Assembly: GCF_030161555.1 (NCBI RefSeq)
Contig: NZ_BSUK01000001.1
Location: forward strand, 2,356,001-2,420,000
Reading direction: 5' to 3'
DNA length: 64,000 bases
Origin: Luteimicrobium album
GTDB taxonomy: Bacteria; Actinomycetota; Actinomycetes; Actinomycetales; Cellulomonadaceae
Shown: positions 37,101-45,368 of the stretch, one piece after another
Layout: every line of letters begins with the position of its first letter
Position numbering within the stretch: position 1 is the first letter of the stretch
Notes under the pieces: generated by a model
What the model was told of the DNA's origin: nothing
The model's input: only the letters and a program-made list of their open reading frames with translations
The model's database searches: none
Position numbers and translations under genes: made by a program

Positions 37101-38139
37101 CGCTGAGCTATTACGACACTGACGCCGCCCACACCACCAGCCAGGACGGCACGACGACGTCCTACACCCTGGACCCGGGGGCCGGCGGTCCACGTCGATC
37201 ACCACCAAGGACGGCGCGGACAACGTCACCACGACCCGGGACTACGGCGACGACTCCGACAACCCCTCCTACGCGACCCAGACCATCGGGACCGGTGACC
37301 CGGTCGTCAGCGTTTACGGGTCCTCGATCGGCGGCGACCTCGGGTTCACCGATACCGCCGGGGTCGGCACCCTGGATCTCGCGGACCCGCACGGGGACAC
37401 CATCACCACCGTGACCGTCCCGACCGACGGGTCTACCGTCCAGATGGGCGCCGTGGCGTGCTTCGACGAGTACGGCAACCAGACCATCGACGACGTCGAG
37501 ACCGACGCCGACGGCTACCCCTACCCAGGCGACTCCGTCACCCCCGTGAACACCGGAGCCCTGACCTACGGGTACCTTGGCGCCAAACAACGCGCCACCG
37601 ACACCACCGGCCTCATCCTCATGGGCGCCCGACTGTTCAACCCCGCTACCGGCCAGTTCACGAGCATCGATCCCGTCGCTGGCGGCAACTCCGCCGCGTA
37701 CGCTTACCCTCAGGATCCGGTCGGCGGGATCGACCTCAATGGTCAGCGGTACATCCGGCGATCCGTCTGCGACTGCGGTGGCAATGAAGGCGACTTCATG
37801 GGCGGTGCAGAGTTTAGCGGGCGATCGCGCCCAGTTCATTTCAAGATCAAGCTAGGTTTTCTGAGGCGCTTTGCAGACGACATCGGCGATTCAATCTCTC
37901 GTGGACACGCATGGACCAAGCATCGATCAGAATTCGGCTTCCAGCGCCGCGGAGAGATGAGCCGCCACGTATCACATGTGATCCGCCATGGTGAAGTTCG
38001 CTTTCTCTCGAACGACCGCACGGCTTTCTATCACCAGAGGAGCAACACGCTCGTCATTCATAATCCGTGGGATCGCGACGGAGGAACGGTCTTCAGGCCG
38101 ACTCGCGGCAGGCTCTATTTCACACACAAACTCGACTAG
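31129..38139 (+). CDS. RHS/YD-repeat polymorphic toxin (three frameshifts)
   Basis: The gene encodes about 2,336 residues. A signal-like N-terminus (KSALVAGAVAAVAVGVIEVP, then a possible cleavage near ARADT) precedes a DNRLRE/CBM96-like domain (DTWVQSNSTDSKAGSTQLRV). Fibronectin-like modules and long YD-repeat stretches (YSYDSAGRVTQI, YAYDNAGRLTDVVDQRDNF, YVYDALGRVTTLP) follow. The RHS core ends with GLILMGARLFNPATGQFTSI and YAYPQDPVGGIDLNGQ. The remaining 135 residues are the variable toxin tip, in lower-GC DNA, with HAWTKHRSEFGF and SNDRTAFYHQRSNTLVIHNP; a BECR-type RNase is my guess. Breaks occur in G4 at 33963, G5 at 35037 and G5 at 37177, and each is repaired by one base. Such proteins mediate contact-dependent competition. 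Confidence 0.85.
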
Positions 38140-38150
38140 AAGGGCAAATC

Positions 38151-38468
38151 TTGCTCACACGGGACCAGGCTGGATTCATCGCCGCCGCGATCGCCCAGTG
38201 GTCCGGGCCTCTTCAACCAAACGAGCCACTGCTTGCTTATCTTGAGATCTCGGACCGTGACGAGTTCTATGACATCATCGACCGACTCGAGGAATCAATC
38301 TCTGTCAGTGGCACGCTGAACGGCGCAGACCTTAGATTTGCGGTGAAAATTGCCGAGCTCACCTTTGCTTCGACCTTTAATGGGGCCGGTCCAGAGTGGG
38401 AAACTGTAACGGGCTATCCCGATGAGGTTGCGCTCACCGTGTTGCGATCCATTCAACGGATCATTTAG
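38151..38468 (+). CDS. Candidate immunity protein for the RHS toxin
   Basis: The start is TTG 38151, seven bases after AAGGG and 11 bases beyond the toxin stop; the longer reading overlaps the toxin and has no ribosome site. The 105-residue acidic protein (LLTRDQAGFIAAAIAQWSGP to VALTVLRSIQRII) has no recognised family. Size, acidity, low-GC composition and position immediately after the toxin tip are what is expected of a cognate immunity protein. It would bind and block the toxin in the producing cell. Confidence 0.7.
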   Translation: MLTRDQAGFIAAAIAQWSGPLQPNEPLLAYLEISDRDEFYDIIDRLEESISVSGTLNGADLRFAVKIAELTFASTFNGAGPEWETVTGYPDEVALTVLRSIQRII

Positions 38469-38499
38469 TCGCCCATCTGGCGCGGCGCCGAATGGCTCC

Positions 38500-38727
38500 G
38501 TGACCGACGATAAACGCGCGGACTTCGACCGTCTGAATTTCGCCGACCGCCCATCCGCCACGCCGGGGCTCGTTGCAATATTCTTCGTCGACGTCTTGGC
38601 AGTCACGGTTCTCATCGTGGGCCTACTGGTCCAGTCGGAAGATTGTCGAGACCTTGAACACGTGGCTCAACTCGCCCACGGAGACCTGACGATCGCGTGC
38701 CCTGCCGATCGAGTCGCGCAGCCATGA
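38500..38727 (+). CDS. Small single-pass membrane protein, hypothetical
   Basis: The best start is GTG 38500 (VTDDKRADFDRLNFADRP), giving 75 residues. One membrane helix is clear (LVAIFFVDVLAVTVLIVGLL), followed by a short tail with one Cys (EDCRDLEHVAQLAHGDL). It follows the immunity candidate by 31 bases and is followed by a terminator, so it probably belongs to the toxin transcript. No family is recognised. It might assist immunity at the membrane, which is speculation. Confidence 0.45.
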   Translation: MTDDKRADFDRLNFADRPSATPGLVAIFFVDVLAVTVLIVGLLVQSEDCRDLEHVAQLAHGDLTIACPADRVAQP

Positions 38728-38759
38728 GCACGGCCGCACCCGTACGAGTGCGGCCGTGC
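38728..38759 (+). terminator. Terminator of the RHS toxin/immunity transcript
   Basis: A 12-bp perfect stem (GCACGGCCGCAC with GTGCGGCCGTGC) and an 8-base loop directly follow the stop of the small membrane protein. It may also serve the convergent mobilisation gene ending at 38783. Confidence 0.75.
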
Positions 38760-38782
38760 GCACCTTCGGTCACCTGCTATGG

Positions 38783-39632
38783 CTACCGCGTTGTGCTTCG
38801 ACAGAGCGCCCACGAGTGCGCGACTTTCCGGGCCTTCGGCGCGCTGCGGGGCCCGCCGTCCTTGACGGCATCGGCGGCCGGGCGGCCCTGACTGACGTCG
38901 GCAGTCAGTGCCGTCGCGACGAGCTCCCGGTCCAGCCCCTTGGCGGTCAGCGCGTCCGCTGTGCCCTGGCGCCGCTCGGCGGAGTCGTACGAGTCCTGGC
39001 CCTGTTCAAGTGCCGTCGCGGCGCGGGCCTCGTGACGCTCAGCATCAGCGGCCGCGTCGATGCGGTCGCTGTCGTCGGGCTCGTAGTGTGCAGCCTCGCG
39101 TGCCTGCGCGGCCGCGGCCGCCTCCCGCGCGGCGAACGTCATGAGCTGGGCGGCTTCCGCCTCCGGCTGGCGCTTCTCGTGCTTCGACACTCGCCGCCGC
39201 GGCGGCGAGGTCGCCGTCGCGGGCAGCCCAAGCCCGCAGCTCCCGGTCGACGTCGGCGGGCATCGCACCGGTGTTCTGGGCGTCGACGCCATAGCGCGTC
39301 CGCAGCTCGTCCCGGATCCGCCCGACAGTCTGCGCGGCTTCGGCGTCCTCGCGTACCCACGCCGTCGCGAGCCGGTAGGTGTGCGCGACATCCTCAGGTC
39401 GCGCGTTGTCCCACCAACGGCTCTGGTGCACGTTCGCGAGCTCGACCCGGGCCACCCTCTTCTCCGCTTCGAACCGGGACGCGAGCTCACGCGCCTTCTG
39501 CTCCGAGGTCGCCTGGGCGCGGCGCTGGGCCCGCTCCCGCGCTCGGGCCATGCGTTCGCCGAGCTGCGCGGCCGTGGTGACCAGAACACGTAGGTGCCCC
39601 TCGAATGCCTCTTCGATCCCGTCGAACTCCAT
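38783..39632 (-). CDS. Mobilisation-element-associated coiled-coil protein (frameshifted)
   Basis: ATG 39632 begins MEFDGIEEAFEGHLRVLVTT. The protein is rich in Ala, Arg and Glu and largely helical. It includes HQSRWWDNARPEDVAHTYRL and GRIRDELRTRYGVDAQNTGA, a pattern I associate with genes directly downstream of relaxases in actinobacterial plasmids and integrative elements. Around 39190-39205 the frame changes so that VSKHEKRQPEAEAAQLMTFA continues to 38783. This break needs two missing bases or one extra, unlike the other breaks in the window. The C-terminal part ends in PKARK-rich sequence. The function in transfer is undefined. About 282 residues. Confidence 0.6.
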
Positions 39633-39653
39633 GGCGGTAACGCCCCCTTCTCC

Positions 39654-40537
39654 TTAGCGTTCCGGACCGCGTTCGCGATCCGGTCGTGTGGTGCTCGTCG
39701 CGCGCCGACGAGGTTCGACCTTGTTCGGCACCGGTGAGGCCGTTGCGGTGCCGTACGAGGCGTGCAGCCGGTCCAGGACCTTCTGTGCCTCCGGGTCGAG
39801 TTCGGGCGCCTCGGCCTGGGGGGCGCCGGCGCGGGTGAGACCTCGGCACCTGATGCGCCGCCCACGACCTGTGAGCCGGTCGTCGTGAGCGCGTCGCGCA
39901 CCCGCACGAGCTTCGCCCTGGTGTCCTCGGCTAGCAGCCGGGCCTGCCGGGCTTGCTGAGTCGCTACGGCGGCGTCGTGCACCGCCTGCGTCAGACGGAG
40001 CAGCTGGCGGACCATCGCGGCCTGGGCAACGGGACCCTGGCCGCCGTGCGCGGCACTGGCCAGGAGCATCGCCGCCCCCGACAGCGCGACGGTCCGCGCC
40101 TTGTCCGGTCGGACAGTGCGCCGGAACGTCTGCGCCGACCTGGACAGTGCCTCCGCCGCGGCCGCGAGGTCGCCGGGAGTCTGCTCGGTGGCGTTCGACC
40201 ACGCGGCGAGCGCGCCCGCGGTCTGCCGGGCGACCGCCGCCCAGGTGTCCTTGTTCTCGAGGGGGACCGCGCGCAGCCGGCCCAGGAGCTCGCGCAGCTC
40301 GTCGTCGCGCTTCGCCCACTGCTCGGGGCTCGGAGCCTGGGTCTCGCGCCCCGGCGCGACGACGCGACGGCCCCGCTTCGCTGCCTCCCACTCAGCCGCG
40401 GCCGCGCTGGCTGCGTGCGGAGTGTCGACCCACCCATCGCGCAGGCGCGGGAGCGTCAGGTCGCGTCCGAGCTGGCCCCCGCCGTACCAGATCGGCCGCT
40501 CGCGGGCTTGGGGTCGTTTCCGCGACCGAGTACCCGG
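39654..40537 (-). pseudogene. Relaxase C-terminal remnant
   Basis: An open frame without a start codon runs from 40537. It contains ERPIWYGGGQLGRDLTLPRL, then DTPHAASAAAAEWEAAKRG and AMVRQLLRLTQAVHDAAV, segments I recognise as the C-terminal half of actinobacterial relaxases. The N-terminal catalytic part (Tyr and His triad) is absent, because an in-frame stop lies at 40538-40540 and the island ends about 80 bases further on. A C6 run near 39817 lacks one base, after which QAEAPELDPEAQKVLDRLHA leads to the end. The gene cannot encode a functional nickase. It marks the island as a remnant of a mobilisable element. Confidence 0.65.
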
Positions 40538-40616
40538 TTACGACGTCGGTACGCCCGTCAGTGAACCTTGGTCGGACGCGCAGGCCGCGGTGCCGCGCAC
40601 GCCCAAGGCGAAACGC

Positions 40617-40645
40617 GCGTGAGGGTCTCGCGAGGATCGGCGGGT
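40617..40645 (+). repeat. Right 29-bp direct repeat of the island (att-like)
   Basis: This is the perfect second copy of the repeat at 30699-30727. It ends 53 bases upstream of the aminotransferase ATG. The sequence diverges immediately on both sides. Confidence 0.85.
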
Positions 40646-40698
40646 CGTCGTGCGGACGTGCGCCGCCGCTGCTGAGGGCCGCGGGTAACCTGCGTGAC

Positions 40699-41892
40699 AT
40701 GCCTCGCGAGATCGAGTTCCGCCGCATCCCCGGCCTGCCGCCGTACGTCTTCACGATCATCGACGCGCTGAAGATCGAGGCACGCCGGGCGGGGCGCGAC
40801 GTCGTCGACCTGGGCTTCGGGAACCCGGACCTGCCGAGCCCGGAGATCGCCGTCGAGAAGCTCGCCGAGGCGGCGCGCAACTCCCGCAACCACCGGTACT
40901 CGGCGTCGCGCGGCATCCCCAAGCTGCGCGAGGCCGTCGCCGGCCTCTACGCGCGCCGGTTCGGCGTCCTGCTCGACCCGGACACCGAGATCATCTCGAC
41001 GATCGGCGCCAAGGAGGGCTTCAGCCACCTCATGTGGGTGCTGCTGCAGCCCGGCGACGCGGCGATCGTCCCGACGCCGAGCTACCCCATCCACATCTGG
41101 GGGCCGTACTTCGCGGGCGCCGACGCGCGGCAGGTCGACATCGGCGACGGCACCGACGCGGCCGGCTACATCGACCGCGTGATGGAGGCGTGGGAGTACG
41201 GGTGGCCCAAGCCGCGCGTCGTCGTCCTGAGCTTCCCGCACAACCCCACGACGACGATCGCCACCAAGGAGGACCTGCAGCGGCTCGTCGACTGGGCGCG
41301 CGAGCGGGACGTCGTGCTCGTGCACGACCTCGCCTACGCGGACATGACGTTCGACGGGTTCGTGCCGCCGTCGATCATGGAGTGCGAGGGCGCCAAGGAG
41401 GTCGCCGTCGAGCTGTACTCGATGACGAAGTCCTACTCGATGGCGGGTTGGCGGGTCGCGTTCCTCGTGGGGCGCAAGGACGTCGTCGGGGCGCTCGGGA
41501 AGCTCAAGAGCTACCTCGACTACGGCACGTTCCAGCCCATCCAGATCGCCGCGACCGTCACGCTCAACGAGGCGACGGACTACCCGGCCGAGGCGTCGGC
41601 CGTGTACGAGGCGCGGCGCGACGCCCTCTACGACGGCCTCCAGCGGATCGGCTGGGACATCCACAAGCCGGGCGGCACCATGTTCGCGTGGGCGCGGATC
41701 CCCGAGCCGTACCAGGACATGGGGTCGGTCGAGTTCGCGACGCACGTCATCGAGCGGTGCGACGTCGCCGTGTCGCCGGGCGTCGGGTTCGGGCCCGGCG
41801 GCGACGGCTTCGTGCGGTTCGCACTGATCGAGAACGAGCAGCGCATCGGCCAGGCCGTGCGGAACCTCAAGCGGGGGCTCGAGCGGCTCTGA
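40699..41892 (+). CDS. alaC: AlaC-type pyridoxal-phosphate aminotransferase
   Basis: ATG 40699 gives 397 residues of class I/II aminotransferase. DVVDLGFGNPDLPSPEI marks the substrate pocket and FSHLMWVLLQPGDAAIVPTP the PLP-phosphate region. VVVLSFPHNPTTTIAT carries the conserved Asn, and SMTKSYSMAGWRVAF holds the Schiff-base Lys. Among subfamilies it most resembles AlaC/YfdZ, which makes alanine from pyruvate and glutamate, though related LL-DAP or methionine aminotransferases are not excluded. Dimeric, cytosolic, and the ORF is intact. Confidence 0.85.
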   Translation: MPREIEFRRIPGLPPYVFTIIDALKIEARRAGRDVVDLGFGNPDLPSPEIAVEKLAEAARNSRNHRYSASRGIPKLREAVAGLYARRFGVLLDPDTEIISTIGAKEGFSHLMWVLLQPGDAAIVPTPSYPIHIWGPYFAGADARQVDIGDGTDAAGYIDRVMEAWEYGWPKPRVVVLSFPHNPTTTIATKEDLQRLVDWARERDVVLVHDLAYADMTFDGFVPPSIMECEGAKEVAVELYSMTKSYSMAGWRVAFLVGRKDVVGALGKLKSYLDYGTFQPIQIAATVTLNEATDYPAEASAVYEARRDALYDGLQRIGWDIHKPGGTMFAWARIPEPYQDMGSVEFATHVIERCDVAVSPGVGFGPGGDGFVRFALIENEQRIGQAVRNLKRGLERL

Positions 41893-41918
41893 CCGCGTCC
41901 GCCCCCGCCCGGGGCGGC

Positions 41919-42353
41919 TCAGGCCGGCGCGGCGCCCGACGTCGTGCCCGACCCCTTGGACTTGCGCGAGTCGACCTGCTTCTGCGCCATCGCGACGAGG
42001 CGGTCGTCGACGACGTCGTAGATCAGGGTGCCCACCCACACGATGAGCGTGGCCCACACCCACGTCCAGAACCCGTGGATCGAGAACCCGGACTCGGGGG
42101 ACAGGATCACGGTCAGGATGAGCGACACGAGCACGGTCGCGAGCCCGATCACCCACGTGTACTCGTGCACGTGCTTGGTGAGGAACTTCGTGAGGAGCGG
42201 CCGGACGATCGAGATCAGGACGGTGAACAGGGCGACCGCGACGATGCCCCACAGCCACCCGATCCTCATCCCGGACAGCACGATGTTGGCGATGATGAGC
42301 AGGACGCCGTAGGCGATCGCTGCGACGACGAAGCTGACGATCCTGGGACTCAT
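41919..42353 (-). CDS. Phage-holin-family-like membrane protein
   Basis: The 144-residue protein has four membrane helices (IVSFVVAAIAYGVLLIIANI, LWGIVAVALFTVLISIVRPL, WVIGLATVLVSLILTVIL and FWTWVWATLIVWVGTLIYDV) and a basic tail. This layout matches the Phage_holin_4 / mycobacterial-type small membrane family. In chromosomes these proteins are not phage lysis genes and their role is unknown. Convergent with alaC. Confidence 0.75.
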   Translation of the reverse strand: MSPRIVSFVVAAIAYGVLLIIANIVLSGMRIGWLWGIVAVALFTVLISIVRPLLTKFLTKHVHEYTWVIGLATVLVSLILTVILSPESGFSIHGFWTWVWATLIVWVGTLIYDVVDDRLVAMAQKQVDSRKSKGSGTTSGAAPA

Positions 42354-42583
42354 GGCAGTGCCTCCCGTCCGCGAGGTCCCGTCGTCGGGACGCTCAGGTC
42401 ACTTCCAGCATGCGCTTCCGGGCGCCGTCGCGCGCGACGCCACGCCCGGCAGGTGCACACAGGGCGAGACGGCGACCGTCCCCGCTGAGACGGCGTTACC
42501 GGCCGCAACGCCCGCTGCGAAACCTCGGGCCGCACCGCGGACCGGGCCTCGCCGCGACGTCGGACGGCTGGTTAGCGTGCCCC

Positions 42584-43867
42584 ATGCCGACCCTCCGCAA
42601 CCCGGAACGCAGCGCACCGCGAGTCCGGCGCGCCGACGTCCCGACCGCGCTCGCCGCCGTCGGCCGCCCCCGCCCCGCACCCGTGCAGGAACGCACGTCG
42701 CAGACCGCCGGCACGGTGCTGCGGGCCGTGCTCGACCACGGCCCCGTCGCTCGCAGCACGGTCGCCCGCCTCACGAACCTGTCGCCGGCGAGCGTCACCG
42801 GGCTCGTCGGCCGGCTCGTCGAACGAGGCCTGGTGCGCGAGGCGCCCGAGCACGCGCCGCCCAAGGGCGTCGGCCGGCCGCACGTCCCGCTCGAGGTCCG
42901 GCCCGACGGCGCGTACGTTGTCGGCGCGCACGTCGCCGTCCCGCACACCACCCTCGCGATCGTCGACCTCCGCGGTCGCGTCGTCGCCGAGCGGCGCGAC
43001 CCGCACCGGTCCACCGACCCGGACGTCGTCCTCGCCGACCTCGCCGACCACCTCGACGAGCTGCTCGTCGCGCACCCCGAGCGTCCGCGCGTCCGGGGCG
43101 TCGGGCTCGCGACCGGAGGCTGGGTCGACGCCCAGCGTGGCGTCGTCGTCGAGCACCCGCTGCTCGGGTGGCGGGACGTGCCCGTCGGCCGGGTGCTCGG
43201 TGAACGGCCCGGGCTGCGCGTGCGGGTCGACGGGCACGCCAGGGCACTCGTGCACGCCGAGCAGCTCTTCGGGGAGCACCGGGCGAGGGCGCGGTCGAGC
43301 ATGGTCAACCTGTTCGTGGGGAACGTCGTCGACGCGGGATTCGCGACCGACGGCGGCGTCCACACCGGCCCGCACGCCGCCGCGGGCGTCGTCGCGCACC
43401 TGCCCGTCGAGGGCAGCACCGCGCCGTGCCCGTGCGGCCGTCTCGGCTGCCTCCAGGCCGCGGTGTCCGAACAGACCCTGCTGCGTCGTGCCGTCGAGGA
43501 GGGGCTCGTGCCGCCGGACGCCGGCTTCAGGGCCCTGGTCGACGCCGCCGTCGCGGGCGGCGCGGGGGCGGTCGCCCTGCTCCGGGACCGGGCGCGCGAC
43601 GTCGGACGTGCCGCGGCACTGCTGCTCGACCTGTTCGACCCCGAGCTCCTGACGGTCGTCGAGCCGGGAGTCTCACGCGTGCCGGGATGCCTCGAGATCG
43701 TGCGCGACACCGTCGCGCGCGCCTCCGCCACCTGCACGGATCCGGCCGCGGTGGTCCACCGGACGAGCTTCCCGGGGCACGCGCTCGCCGTCGCCGGGGC
43801 GGCCGTCGGGCTCGAAGGGCTCTACGCGTCGCCGCTGCGGGTGGCCCGTCCCGGGCGACCCACTTAA
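42584..43867 (+). CDS. ROK family transcriptional regulator
   Basis: ATG 42584 gives 427 residues. A MarR-like winged helix occupies residues about 35-95 (SQTAGTVLRAVLDHGPVARS, then LTNLSPASVTGLVGRLVERG). The ROK domain follows with a PLEVRPDGAYVVGAHVAV strand and the Zn motif CPCGRLGCLQ. The ATP/sugar-kinase DGxD region is degenerate (the stretch reads MVNLFVGNVVDAGFATDGGV), which supports a repressor rather than a kinase. ROK repressors respond to sugars or sugar phosphates. Here the next operon is for sulfonates, so its target may be that operon or elsewhere. Confidence 0.88.
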   Translation: MPTLRNPERSAPRVRRADVPTALAAVGRPRPAPVQERTSQTAGTVLRAVLDHGPVARSTVARLTNLSPASVTGLVGRLVERGLVREAPEHAPPKGVGRPHVPLEVRPDGAYVVGAHVAVPHTTLAIVDLRGRVVAERRDPHRSTDPDVVLADLADHLDELLVAHPERPRVRGVGLATGGWVDAQRGVVVEHPLLGWRDVPVGRVLGERPGLRVRVDGHARALVHAEQLFGEHRARARSSMVNLFVGNVVDAGFATDGGVHTGPHAAAGVVAHLPVEGSTAPCPCGRLGCLQAAVSEQTLLRRAVEEGLVPPDAGFRALVDAAVAGGAGAVALLRDRARDVGRAAALLLDLFDPELLTVVEPGVSRVPGCLEIVRDTVARASATCTDPAAVVHRTSFPGHALAVAGAAVGLEGLYASPLRVARPGRPT

Positions 43868-43920
43868 TTCAGTTCGTTGCATTGTTGTGAGGGGGACTCG
43901 TGCTGCCACAGGCTGAGGAC

Positions 43921-43989
43921 ATGACCACGAGCGCACCCGCGGCCCTCTCGCCGCGCCGCTGTCGCCGTGGCTGTTGTCGCTGTCGCTGA
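43921..43989 (+). CDS. Polycysteine leader peptide
   Basis: ATG 43921, with GAGGAC five bases upstream, encodes only 22 residues ending RRCRRGCCRCR before TGA. Four of the last nine residues are Cys. All four use TGT, the codon a 73% GC genome should use least, which would sharpen ribosome stalling when Cys-tRNA is scarce. Leader ORFs with Cys clusters act as cysteine-responsive attenuators of sulfur operons in mycobacteria. The downstream operon here is for sulfonate-sulfur acquisition, exactly the expected target. The ORF is too short for automatic gene calling. Confidence 0.7.
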   Translation: MTTSAPAALSPRRCRRGCCRCR

Positions 43990-44119
43990 CGGCACGCGAC
44001 CCGCGCCACGCACCCGGCTGGTCCCCGCCCCGCGGCGGGCCAGGCCGGCCTCCCGTCTCGTGGCGCCCTCCGGCGTCCTGTCCCAGGACTTCGCGCACGG
44101 CCCCCGGTCCCTGGCTCAC

Positions 44120-44147
44120 GACGTCGTCGTACCCGTACGACGAGGTC
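44120..44147 (+). promoter_or_regulatory. Candidate attenuator hairpin in the sulfonate leader
   Basis: GACGTCGTCGTAC and GTACGACGAGGTC form a 13-bp stem with one G-G mismatch and a 2-base loop, 130 bases after the leader ORF and 105 bases before the first gene. Stalling at the Cys codons could alter folding of the intervening RNA and control this or a neighbouring stem. Confidence 0.4.
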
Positions 44148-44252
44148 CCGCCGGCTCGACACCGGAGCCCCTCCCCGCACGACGCACCCGCCCACCGGCC
44201 CGGCCGGGAGGCGGTCGTCGGCACGACCCTCCAGCCTCCCGAGAGGACCGAC

Positions 44253-45368
44253 ATGAACAGCCCCCGACTCCGTCCACCGCCCGGCCCCCGCCGCGTGCTC
44301 CGCTCCCGCCGCAGCGCCGCCGCCGTCCTCGCGGTCGCGCTCGCCGCCGTCCTGCCGGGGCTCACGGCCTGCAGCGGCGACTCCGCGTCCGCGCTCGCGC
44401 TCGACGCGCCCCTGCCGACCACCGTGCCCGGCGGGACCGTCATCCGGATCGGGGACCCCTCGATCCAGGTCGCCCTCGAGGCGTCCGGGCTGGACAAGGA
44501 GCTCAGCGACGCGGGCGTCAAGGTCGAGTGGGCCGACATCAGCGGCGGCCCGCAGAGCATCCAGGCGTTCCGCGCCGACAAGCTCGACTGCAGCTCGGTC
44601 GCCGACATCCCCTCGCTGTTCGCGCACTGGACCGGGACGTCGACCCAGATCGTCTTCCAGTCCGTGACGGTGGACCCGCTCCAGCACCCCGTCTACCAGC
44701 TCGGCGTCGCGCCGGGCGCCCACGTCACGACCCTCGCCGACCTCAAGGGCAAGAAGATCGCCTACTCGGCGGGGCAGGCCCAGGGCGCGCTCGTGCTGCG
44801 CGTCCTGCAGAAGGCCGGGCTGACGAAGAAGGACGTCAAGCTCGTCGAGCTGCCCAGCACCGCCAGCACCTACGCGCAGGCGCTCGGCAGCGGTGCCGTC
44901 GACGTCGCGCCCCTCGGCGCCGCCACGATCCAGAGCGCCTACCTGAGCCAGTACCCGGGTGCCACGGCGATCGACACGGGCATCCGCGACGACGCGTCCA
45001 CGGTCTACTGCCTCACGAAGGCGGTCAAGGACCCCGCCAAGTCTGCCGCCCTCCGCGTCTACGTGGCGGCGCGGACCAAGGCGCTCCTGTGGCAGAACGA
45101 CCACCCCGAGCAGTGGGAGCAGGCCTACTACGTGAAGAACCAGGGCCTGAGCGCCGCTGACGCTGCCGCTGCGGTCAAGGCCGGCGGCACGAAGGCGATC
45201 CCGAAGACGTGGGACGCCGCCGTCGACCGGCTGCAGGCGACGGCCGACCTGCTCGCCTCCGAGCAGGACAACCCGAAGTTCGACGTCCACACCGTCGTCG
45301 ACACCCGCTTCGCCGCGGTCGAGGCCGAGGCCGCGGGCTCCGCCGTCGTGACGGGAGACGCGTCGTGA
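44253..45368 (+). CDS. ssuA: Sulfonate ABC transporter substrate-binding lipoprotein (SsuA-like)
   Basis: ATG 44253 has GAGAGGA upstream. The 371-residue product has a lipoprotein signal (AAAVLAVALAAVLPGLTACS) with the lipobox Cys. A periplasmic-binding-protein fold of the NMT1/SsuA type follows (VIRIGDPSIQVALEASGLDK, SVADIPSLFAHWTGTSTQIV, LADLKGKKIAYSAGQAQGAL). It would capture an aliphatic sulfonate or related organosulfur compound at the outer face of the membrane. The next gene overlaps its stop (GTGA), so they are co-translated. Substrate assignment rests on the downstream monooxygenases. Confidence 0.85.
   Translation: MNSPRLRPPPGPRRVLRSRRSAAAVLAVALAAVLPGLTACSGDSASALALDAPLPTTVPGGTVIRIGDPSIQVALEASGLDKELSDAGVKVEWADISGGPQSIQAFRADKLDCSSVADIPSLFAHWTGTSTQIVFQSVTVDPLQHPVYQLGVAPGAHVTTLADLKGKKIAYSAGQAQGALVLRVLQKAGLTKKDVKLVELPSTASTYAQALGSGAVDVAPLGAATIQSAYLSQYPGATAIDTGIRDDASTVYCLTKAVKDPAKSAALRVYVAARTKALLWQNDHPEQWEQAYYVKNQGLSAADAAAAVKAGGTKAIPKTWDAAVDRLQATADLLASEQDNPKFDVHTVVDTRFAAVEAEAAGSAVVTGDAS

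Larger units (their letters stand above)
30699..40645. mobile_element. Genomic island with RHS polymorphic toxin and decayed mobilisation genes
   Basis: Perfect 29-bp direct repeats bound 9.9 kb that separates the MarR-like gene from the alaC-like aminotransferase gene. Inside are a giant RHS toxin gene, its immunity candidate and a small membrane protein on the plus strand, and two mobilisation-type genes on the minus strand. Part of the DNA (about 37.8-38.7 kb) is visibly lower in G+C than the surroundings. No integrase or recombinase gene is visible, so the island probably cannot move by itself. Confidence 0.75.
43868..44252 (+). promoter_or_regulatory. Sulfonate operon control and attenuator region
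   Basis: The 385 bases between the ROK gene and the binding-protein gene begin with an unusually AT-rich stretch (TTAATTCAGTTCGTTGCATT), the likely promoter zone. They then contain a polycysteine leader ORF (43921-43989), several GC-rich stems, and a strong hairpin at 44120-44147. The layout fits transcription attenuation. Confidence 0.55.

Noticed and set aside
30699..40645. Integrase or tyrosine recombinase in the island
   Set aside because: I looked on both strands for the Arg-His-Arg-Tyr pattern or a serine recombinase N-terminus and found none.
41919..42353. Prophage holin
   Set aside because: The family name derives from phage, but there are no lysin, tail or other phage genes around. 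It is an ordinary chromosomal membrane protein.
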